A stretch of DNA of 5,909 nucleotides. Source: Bacteroidales bacterium (GTDB lineage Bacteria; Bacteroidota; Bacteroidia; Bacteroidales; Paludibacteraceae). Numbering within the stretch: position 1 is the stretch's first letter; each line of letters begins with the position of its first letter. Shown piece by piece: positions 1 through 4,669 of the stretch. Under the pieces are notes generated by a model. The model did no database searches and was not told the DNA's origin. It worked only from the letters and a program-made list of their open reading frames with translations. Location of the stretch: assembly GCA_018066005.1 (NCBI GenBank), contig JAGHSG010000029.1, forward strand, positions 1 through 5,909, given 5' to 3'. The translations under genes were made by a program, and so were the position numbers.

Positions 1-21
1 TCAATACAGTCAACCCCATAT
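1..21 (+). other. Upstream spacer of the rRNA operon (23S-5S spacer end)
   Basis: These bases lie directly before the 5S rRNA and carry no gene. In Bacteroidota the 5S gene follows 23S in the rRNA operon, so this is most likely the end of the 23S-5S spacer. The 23S gene itself is outside the window, so this is inferred from position only. Confidence 0.5.
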
Positions 22-129
22 TAAGGTGGTTATAGCGCTGAGGTCCCATCCCTTCCCATTCCGAACAGGGTCATTAAGCTCAGCAACGCCGATGGTACTG
101 CGTTTGTGGGAGAGTAGGTAGCCGCCACT
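22..129 (+). rRNA. rrf: 5S ribosomal RNA
   Basis: This is the complete 5S rRNA of the large ribosomal subunit. The universal core is visible: a CCCATTCCGAACAGG segment at about 53-69, GCCGATGGTACTGCG at about 88-102, and the 3' part with GGGAGAGTAGGTAGCCGCC at 108-126. The 5' strand (GGTGGTTA, 25-32) pairs with the 3' strand (TAGCCGCC, 119-126) to close helix I, with G-U pairs. The length of about 108 nt and the sequence are typical of Bacteroidota. Exact mature ends are estimated to within a few bases. It is presumably the last gene of an rRNA operon entering from the left. An oddity is that its 3' strand is also complementary to sequence just downstream at 176-190. Confidence 0.96.
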
Positions 130-171
130 TTCAGAACCTCGAGAAGCAATTCTCGGGGTTCTTTGTGTATG
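116..171 (+). repeat. 56-bp direct repeat, copy 1 (5S 3' end plus hairpin)
   Basis: This segment holds the last bases of the 5S rRNA and the whole terminator hairpin. It recurs at 296-351, exactly 180 bp downstream, with a single substitution (C128 versus T308). The near identity shows a recent duplication or gene conversion, or strong constraint. Sequence outside the 56 bp differs, but in a way that keeps base pairing. Confidence 0.95.
133..164 (+). terminator. Hairpin terminator after 5S rRNA, copy 1
   Basis: Bases 133-145 pair with 150-162 in a 13-bp stem (one T-G pair, 139/156) closed by a GCAA tetraloop of the stable GNRA type at 146-149. The 3' side runs into TTCTTTGTGT, a broken rather than solid T-tract. 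Its position a few bases after the 5S gene makes it the probable rRNA operon terminator. It could instead be an rRNA processing stem, because it is nested in a longer stem (109-123 with 176-190). Confidence 0.7.
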
Positions 172-188
172 GTGAGGCTGCCTACTCT

Positions 189-287
189 CCTTATCTGGGG
201 TCCCCGACACGCTTGCGCGTTGGGGAGGAGCGGGCTCATCCGAGTACTTACTACCAAACGTTGTTTGGTACATGTATGAGGATAGGG
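189..287 (+). other. Candidate three-way-junction RNA fold between the two repeat copies
   Basis: No gene is visible here, but three helices can form. A closing stem pairs 189-195 with 281-287 (7 bp, one T-G). One arm is the hairpin 201-211/216-226 (one T-G and one A-C mismatch). The second arm is 235-239/276-280, capped by a perfect 8-bp stem, TACCAAAC at 252-259 with GTTTGGTA at 263-270. The apparent pairs include T-G pairs that only work in RNA read from the plus strand, which fits transcription as part of the rRNA operon trailer. Bases 189-190 are also claimed by the copy 1 outer stem, so the two helices would compete there. Function is unknown and no riboswitch or known RNA family is recognised. 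Confidence 0.4.
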
Positions 288-295
288 AACGCGAC

Positions 296-351
296 AGGTA
301 GCCGCCATTTTCAGAACCTCGAGAAGCAATTCTCGGGGTTCTTTGTGTATG
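296..351 (+). repeat. 56-bp direct repeat, copy 2
   Basis: This matches 116-171 at 55 of 56 positions, including 11 bases of the 5S 3' end (296-306). The rest of the 5S gene is not recognisable upstream of it. It therefore looks like a duplicated 5S-end and terminator cassette, or the far end of an inserted element, rather than a second 5S gene. Confidence 0.95.
313..344 (+). terminator. Hairpin terminator, copy 2
   Basis: This has the same 13-bp stem and GCAA loop as copy 1 (313-325 with 330-342, loop 326-329), followed by the same TTCTTTGTGT. It stands about 50 bp before the menG promoter, so it would act as a second stop for rRNA read-through. An outer stem 293-302/359-368 encloses it. 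Confidence 0.6.
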
Positions 352-396
352 TGGTGATGCTACCTGTCTTACGCAACACGCTAAATTGAAAATATA

Positions 397-428
397 TTTG
401 CATATATTAGAAAATTTTTGTAACTTTG
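397..428 (+). promoter_or_regulatory. Sigma-ABfr-type promoter of menG/ubiE
   Basis: A -33 element TTTG lies at 397-400 and a -7 element TAACTTTG at 421-428, with 20 nt between them. This is an exact match to the Bacteroidota consensus TTTG, N19-21, TAnnTTTG. The menG start codon begins only 4 nt after the -7 box, so the transcript should start at or within a few bases of the ATG. There is no room for a ribosome-binding site. Confidence 0.85.
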
Positions 429-432
429 CAGT

Positions 433-1158
433 ATGAAACAAAATATAGGTTCATTATTTGATCGGATTGCGGGGCATTATGACCGGCTGAATCACTTGCT
501 GTCTCTGAATGCCGACCGCCGCTGGCGGCGTGTCGCCGTACGCGGTATGCAACCAGCAGAACAGGTGCTGGATGTCGCCATAGGAACGGCTGATTTGACC
601 ATTGAATTGCTACGAAGCAACAAAGCACAACATATAACAGGTATCGATTTGAGTCCCGCCATGATGGCCATAGGGAAGAAGAAAGTTAACGAGAACAGGA
701 ACGAGAACGGGAACGAGAACGGTGGTTCCGACCACACCGGTAAAAATGGGAATGTTGTTTTTATGCAGGCTAATGCCTTGGAGATGCCCTTTGCGGATGG
801 GACTTTTGATGCCGTTACTTCTTCGTACGGCGTGCGTAACTTCTCGGACTTAGACCAAGGTCTGCGCGAGATGTACCGCGTTCTTCGTTCGGGTGGGGAA
901 CTGATGATACTGGAATTATCTTATCCCACGAACCGCCTGATAGCATGGGGATATGATGTGTATTTCTCCCATATACTGCCATGGATAGGTCGCATCATCA
1001 GTCACGATAAAACGGCTTATACATATCTGAATAAGTCGGTTAAGCATTTTATTTGGGGTGAGGAGATGTGCGAACATATCCGTGCCGTCGGTTTTCAGAA
1101 TGTTCGCCATCAGGCACTGACGTTCGGCATAAGCACGATATATCGTGCCGTTAAATAA
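433..1158 (+). CDS. ubiE/menG: Demethylmenaquinone methyltransferase (UbiE/MenG family)
   Basis: This 241-residue class I SAM-dependent methyltransferase catalyses the last step of menaquinone synthesis, C-methylation of demethylmenaquinone. It acts at the cytoplasmic face of the membrane. Family marks are all present: FDRIAGHYDRLN at 9-20 near the N-terminus, SAM-binding motif I DVAIGTADLT at 47-56, the acidic ribose-binding D72 in GIDLS, the UbiE signature YGVRNFSD at 132-139, and RVLRSGGELMILE at 149-161. Family proteins are often annotated as bifunctional with ubiquinone synthesis, but Bacteroidota use menaquinone, so only the Men role is likely. The ATG is fixed by the promoter immediately upstream, which implies a nearly leaderless mRNA. 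An unusual Asn/Glu-rich linker at 86-106 contains three 12-nt repeats. The 3' end overlaps mfd tail to tail. Confidence 0.95.
   Translation: MKQNIGSLFDRIAGHYDRLNHLLSLNADRRWRRVAVRGMQPAEQVLDVAIGTADLTIELLRSNKAQHITGIDLSPAMMAIGKKKVNENRNENGNENGGSDHTGKNGNVVFMQANALEMPFADGTFDAVTSSYGVRNFSDLDQGLREMYRVLRSGGELMILELSYPTNRLIAWGYDVYFSHILPWIGRIISHDKTAYTYLNKSVKHFIWGEEMCEHIRAVGFQNVRHQALTFGISTIYRAVK
688..723 (+). repeat. Three tandem 12-nt repeats inside menG
   Basis: Three in-frame 12-mers (AACGAGAACAGG, AACGAGAACGGG, AACGAGAACGGT) encode NENR, NENG and NENG, residues 86-97. They sit in a loop after the SAM ribose-binding strand and before NVVFMQANALEMPF. Each unit adds four residues without breaking the frame, so copy number can vary harmlessly. 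The signs are those of replication-slippage expansion in a surface loop. Confidence 0.9.
1133..1148. terminator. Perfect 16-bp palindrome at the menG/mfd convergent junction
   Basis: GCACGATATATCGTGC is fully self-complementary, giving a 6-bp stem with a TATA loop on either strand. It lies in the last codons of menG (residues 234-239) and 2 bp beyond the mfd stop codon, so it is the only hairpin placed to end the mfd transcript. The T-run after it on the minus strand is poor (TTAT), so a terminator role is tentative. Coding constraint plus chance, or a protein-binding site, remain possible. Confidence 0.4.
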
Positions 1159-4100
1159 GGGAAGTGGCAATTTTGGTGAGGAGGTGCAAGGCACCGGAGA
1201 CGGTTTTGACTTGTGCCCCGGAGGCGGAACATTTGCCTGTTGGTTGTCCCTTGCTATCTCTCTCCATCTGTATACGGCAGCGGTCCGGCTTATGCTGGAT
1301 ATAAGACAGAATCTTTCCAAATTCGTTACTTTGCCAGTACTTGGGTTGGTGCGTGACAAAATAAACAGTCATCCGCTCCGCTTTGAGATAAATCTTCTCT
1401 ATTCCCAATCGGCAACACATCCATCGCAACCGCACTACGTTGAGCAGTTCTTCGGCTTCGTCCGGCAACGTTCCGAAACGGTCAATAAGCCGCTTCTTGT
1501 ATTCCGCCAACGCCTCTTCATCCCGCAATCCGTCCAATTCACGATACAGGGTGATGCGCTCGGATATATTCTCGATATAGGCAGAGGGGAAACAGAGAGG
1601 GAGGTCGGATTCGAGTTGGCAGTCAGCTGCCCATTGATGCGCTGACGCGCTTGTTGGTGCGCCAAAGGCGCATTGTTGTTGCGCTGACGCGCTTGTTGTA
1701 GCGTCGAGCGTTAAGAGTTCGTCTTTGAGTTCGGAGACGGCTTCGTTGAGGATTTTTTGGTAAGTGTCATAGCCCAAGTCGGCGATGAAACCGCTTTGTT
1801 CGGCTCCCAACAGATTACCTGCACCACGTATATCCAAGTCCTGCATGGCCAGATTAAAACCGCTACCAAGGTCGGAGAAGGTGGAGATAGCGTCCAAGCG
1901 CCGTCTCGCCTCCGGCGTGAGCAGTTCGCGGTCCGGCGTAACGAGGTAACAATACGCCTTGCGATTGCTTCGTCCGACACGTCCGCGTAACTGGTGCAAG
2001 TCCGCCAAACCATAGTGCTGGGCAGAGAAAATAAGCATCGTATTGACGTTAGGTATATCTACGCCGGATTCGATAATAGTGGTGGAAATGAGTATGTCGT
2101 AGTCGTAATTGATAAAAGCTTCCAAGCGTGACTCCATCTCGTCGGGTGGCATCTGACCGTGCGCAATGACGATACGTGCCTCGGGACAGAGGCGGTGAAT
2201 CTTCTGCTCCAAGCGTTCCAGCATCTCGATACGGTTATTGACGATAAAGACCTGACCGTTGCGCGCCAGTTCAATATCTATCGCCTCCCGTATGATATCC
2301 TCGTCCTCGGTACCGATAATTTCCGTCTGTACGGGATAACGGTTCTGCGGCGGTGTGGTCATGACGCTGAGGTCACGCGCACCGAGCAGGGAGAACTGCA
2401 ACGTACGCGGGATAGGAGTAGCAGTCAGCGTGAGGACATCCACGTTGGTGCGGAGGGCTTTGAGTTTCTCCTTGACGGCTACGCCGAATTTCTGTTCCTC
2501 ATCAATAATGAGCAGTCCGAGGTCGTGCCAACGTACCGTTTTGCCGACCAACTTATGCGTGCCGATAAGAATATCTATCTTGCCTTCTGCCAGGTCTGCC
2601 AATATATCCTTGACCTGCTGTGCCGACTTGGCACGGCTGAGATAGTCTATGCGGACGGGGAAATTTTTAAACCGTTCGCGGAAGGTTTGGTAATGCTGCA
2701 AAGCGAGTACGGTGGTAGGTACGAGGACGGCTACCTGTTTGCCGTCCGTAGCGGCTTTGAAGGCGGCACGCATGGCTATTTCCGTTTTACCAAATCCCAC
2801 ATCGCCGCAGATAAGTCGGTCCATAGGCATGGGCGATTCCATGTCGCGCTTGACATCTATGGTGGCTTTGGCCTGGTCGGGGGTGTCCTCGTATAGGAAA
2901 GAAGCTTCCAACTCATGCTGCATATAGCCGTCGGGCGTGTAGGCAAAACCTTGCTGCTGTTTGCGCGAAGCGTATAACTGAATAAGGTCCCGGGCAATAT
3001 CCTTGACCTTGTCTTTGGTGCGTTCTTTGAGTCGCTCCCAAGCCCCGGAGCCGATGCGTGAGATGGTGGGAGCCGAGCCCTCACGTCCTTTGTACTTGCT
3101 GATACGGTGCAGGTTGTGAATGGAGACAAAGATGGTGTCACCGTCCCGGTAGATGAGTTTGATCATCTCCTGCTGCCGTCCGTTGACCATCGTTGTTACC
3201 AAGCCACCGAACTGACCTATACCGTGGTCGGAATGAACGACATAGTCGCCGAGCCGGAGTTGGTTAATCTCTTTGAGGGTGACGATGGCTTTTCCCCGTC
3301 GGGCGTTCTCGCTACGCAGCGTGACCCGATGGTAACGCTCAAATATCTCATGGTCGGTATAGCAGCAGACGCGTGCTTCGTTGTCCACCCAACCGGCATG
3401 CAGAGTATGGTCCACGGGGGTGAACACCATCTGCCTCTCCTCCAAGATAGCAGCCAGACGGTCGGTCTGCTTTTTCTGGTCGGCCAAGATATAGATGCGA
3501 TAGCCGTCCGTGATATGTTTTTGGAGGTCTTCGCCGAGTAAGTCGAAGTTCTTGTTAAACGTAGGCTGGGGTAGTGTTTCCAAATGAACCTCTGTGAACG
3601 ACGGGAAAGTCGATTTGTCGCGCATTTCGATGGTGGTGAAGGAGTCCAAGGATGCGAGTATTTGGGACTCGTTCATTTGGTATTGGACCAGTGCCCAATC
3701 GTTGCTTATCCAGAGCGTGTTGTCCGCCAGATACGATGTCAGATAGGTGTTGTTGGCAGGTGTGTCAGACGTTTGACTGTCCATGCCGACTATTTCCACG
3801 GAAGAGACTTTGGTGTCGCTGAGTTGCGTCTCTATATCAAAAGTACGCATCGAATCTATCTCGTCGCCAAAGAAATCCAACCGGTAGGGGTCTTCGTGGC
3901 TGAAACTGAAAATATCCACGATGCTGCCCCGAATGGCAAACTGCCCCGGTTCATACACAAAATCCACTTTGGTAAAGCCCAAAGCCAATAACTGCTCCTC
4001 CAACGCGCTGACCGCCATGGTGTCTCCCGTCCGGACAAGGCGTGTAGATTGCTGCAAGTCCTGCTTCTGCGGCACGGACTCCAAGAGGGCTTCGGGGTAG

Positions 4101-4453
4101 GTAACAATTGTGCATTGTGCATTGTCAATTGTCAACCTGCTCAGTACTTCGGTACGCTGGATGACCATGGCGTCGTCTGTTCCCTTGCGACGACGGGCGG
4201 AAGGGAAGAAGAGAATATCGTGCTCCGTCAGTTGTTTAAGGTCGGCGTAGAAATACTGCGCTTCCTCGGCATTGCTCATAACTGCCACTATCGTTCGTGG
4301 GCATTGTTCGGCTATGGAACGAATCATAACGGCACGGGCGGACGCATACAGACCGCTCAACAACAGGTGTGCGCCGTCGGCTTTGAGTTGGCGGCAGACA
4401 GTATCTGTTTTGGGGTTGCGTTTAAGCAGGTCGTATAAGTCGGAGATGGTCAT
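1151..4453 (-). CDS. mfd: Transcription-repair coupling factor Mfd (TRCF)
   Basis: This 1100-residue superfamily 2 DNA translocase is slightly shorter than the 1148-residue E. coli protein. It pushes RNA polymerase off lesions and recruits UvrA. The domains run in the usual order. A UvrB-like module spans about 1-330. The CarD-like polymerase-interaction domain starts at GDYVVHSDHGIGQF (402 on) and reaches about 480. The translocase lobes carry Walker A GDVGFGKT (550-557), the DEEQ box (651-654), TATPIPRT (677-684), TTIIESGVD (about 791-799) and QLRGRVGRS (821-829). The TRCF C-terminal domain runs from DLPLCFPSAYI (950) to about 1055. Every ATPase motif is intact, so the protein should be functional. 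The ATG at 4453 is supported by a promoter about 36 bp upstream. Two repeat tracts are unusual: heptamers at residues 107-116 and a Ser/Ala/Gln-rich linker at about 919-945. Its stop overlaps menG. Confidence 0.97.
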   Translation of the reverse strand: MTISDLYDLLKRNPKTDTVCRQLKADGAHLLLSGLYASARAVMIRSIAEQCPRTIVAVMSNAEEAQYFYADLKQLTEHDILFFPSARRRKGTDDAMVIQRTEVLSRLTIDNAQCTIVTYPEALLESVPQKQDLQQSTRLVRTGDTMAVSALEEQLLALGFTKVDFVYEPGQFAIRGSIVDIFSFSHEDPYRLDFFGDEIDSMRTFDIETQLSDTKVSSVEIVGMDSQTSDTPANNTYLTSYLADNTLWISNDWALVQYQMNESQILASLDSFTTIEMRDKSTFPSFTEVHLETLPQPTFNKNFDLLGEDLQKHITDGYRIYILADQKKQTDRLAAILEERQMVFTPVDHTLHAGWVDNEARVCCYTDHEIFERYHRVTLRSENARRGKAIVTLKEINQLRLGDYVVHSDHGIGQFGGLVTTMVNGRQQEMIKLIYRDGDTIFVSIHNLHRISKYKGREGSAPTISRIGSGAWERLKERTKDKVKDIARDLIQLYASRKQQQGFAYTPDGYMQHELEASFLYEDTPDQAKATIDVKRDMESPMPMDRLICGDVGFGKTEIAMRAAFKAATDGKQVAVLVPTTVLALQHYQTFRERFKNFPVRIDYLSRAKSAQQVKDILADLAEGKIDILIGTHKLVGKTVRWHDLGLLIIDEEQKFGVAVKEKLKALRTNVDVLTLTATPIPRTLQFSLLGARDLSVMTTPPQNRYPVQTEIIGTEDEDIIREAIDIELARNGQVFIVNNRIEMLERLEQKIHRLCPEARIVIAHGQMPPDEMESRLEAFINYDYDILISTTIIESGVDIPNVNTMLIFSAQHYGLADLHQLRGRVGRSNRKAYCYLVTPDRELLTPEARRRLDAISTFSDLGSGFNLAMQDLDIRGAGNLLGAEQSGFIADLGYDTYQKILNEAVSELKDELLTLDATTSASAQQQCAFGAPTSASAHQWAADCQLESDLPLCFPSAYIENISERITLYRELDGLRDEEALAEYKKRLIDRFGTLPDEAEELLNVVRLRWMCCRLGIEKIYLKAERMTVYFVTHQPKYWQSNEFGKILSYIQHKPDRCRIQMERDSKGQPTGKCSASGAQVKTVSGALHLLTKIATSLI
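1638..1698 (-). repeat. GC-rich palindromic direct repeats in the mfd linker
   Basis: The 19-mer TGCGCTGACGCGCTTGTTG occurs at 1638-1656 and again at 1680-1698, 42 bp apart (14 codons, in frame). Between them is a perfect 6-bp hairpin TGCGCCAAAGGCGCA (1658-1672), and each 19-mer itself contains GCGC-TGAC-GCGC. On the mfd strand this encodes a doubled TSASA motif (TTSASAQQQ and PTSASAHQW), joining the translocase module to the C-terminal TRCF domain. It looks like a small palindromic element tolerated in a linker. Confidence 0.85.
4107..4134 (-). repeat. Four tandem heptamers inside mfd
   Basis: On the plus strand two copies of ATTGTGC are followed by two of ATTGTCA, with nothing between them. 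They encode about residues 107-116 of Mfd (in TIDNAQCTIV). A unit of 7 nt is not a multiple of three, so gain or loss of one copy would shift the reading frame early in the gene. The sequence resembles the heptameric short tandem repeats usually seen between genes in bacteria. Confidence 0.9.
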
Positions 4454-4460
4454 GGGTGAT

Positions 4461-4497
4461 GTACCTTATTTATCGTATAAAAGACGTACAAAGGTAC
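4461..4497. promoter_or_regulatory. Inverted repeat overlapping the mfd -7 box
   Basis: GTACCTT (4461-4467) and AAGGTAC (4491-4497) are exact reverse complements separated by 23 bp. The right arm covers most of the mfd -7 element, and the left arm is in the mfd leader just before the start codon. This could be an operator or an RNA stem, but a 7-bp match in A/T-rich DNA could also arise by chance. Confidence 0.25.
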
Positions 4498-4520
4498 GAA
4501 GAAAAAATCAATCGTGCAAG
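4489..4520 (-). promoter_or_regulatory. Sigma-ABfr-type promoter of mfd
   Basis: Reading the minus strand, the -7 element TACCTTTG occupies 4496 to 4489 and matches TAnnTTTG exactly. Twenty bases further up is CTTG (4520 to 4517), one mismatch from the -33 TTTG. Transcription would start near 4482, leaving a leader of about 28 nt before the ATG at 4453. Confidence 0.7.
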
Positions 4521-4554
4521 AAAATGCAAAAATAGGCACTATTTTTAGGAAAAA

Positions 4555-4586
4555 TTTGGATATATAAAAAAAAAAGAGTATCTTTG
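4555..4586 (+). promoter_or_regulatory. Sigma-ABfr-type promoter of mutA
   Basis: TTTG at 4555-4558 and TATCTTTG at 4579-4586 are separated by 20 nt, a full match to the Bacteroidota promoter consensus. The spacer contains a run of ten A residues. The start would be near 4593, giving a leader of about 75 nt. The promoter diverges from that of mfd and the two do not overlap. Confidence 0.88.
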
Positions 4587-4592
4587 CACGAT

Positions 4593-4669
4593 AATTTAGG
4601 CTTGCTATGCCTATCAAACGCTATATTTTGTTACCAACAACATAAATTAACATTAAAAAAACATTTATC
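4593..4669 (+). other. mutA 5' leader
   Basis: This A/T-rich leader has two weak hairpins: TAGGC/GCCTA (4597-4601 with 4609-4613) and TTGTT/AACAA (4628-4632 with 4636-4640). The ATG is preceded by an A-rich stretch with no Shine-Dalgarno sequence, which is normal in Bacteroidota. Although the enzyme complex uses adenosylcobalamin, the leader is too short for a cobalamin riboswitch and none is visible. Confidence 0.5.

Noticed and set aside
202..309. A degenerate second 5S rRNA gene ending at copy 2
   Set aside because: Only the last bases of 5S are shared; at the matching 180-bp offset the 5S core (CCGAACAGG, GATGGTACTGCG) is not present.
116..351. The two 56-bp repeats as a CRISPR array
   Set aside because: There are only two copies, they include the 5S end, spacing is 124 bp, and there are no cas genes.
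130..390. A tRNA in the gene-free stretch after 5S
   Set aside because: No cloverleaf with a T-arm GGTTC-type loop and matching acceptor ends could be drawn; the hairpins present have the wrong sizes and order.
10..441. 143-codon minus-strand frame and smaller frames over the 5S and repeat region
   Set aside because: They run across the 5S rRNA and the duplicated hairpins; the apparent repeated peptide is only the 56-bp DNA repeat read in reverse.
2159..2896. 245-codon open frame on the plus strand opposite mfd
   Set aside because: It lies wholly antisense to the most conserved translocase part of mfd, has no recognisable domain and no promoter of the local type that I could see; it is a shadow of mfd codon usage.
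4593..4669. Cobalamin riboswitch upstream of mutA
   Set aside because: The leader is about 75 nt and A/T-rich, with no B12-box-like conserved core.
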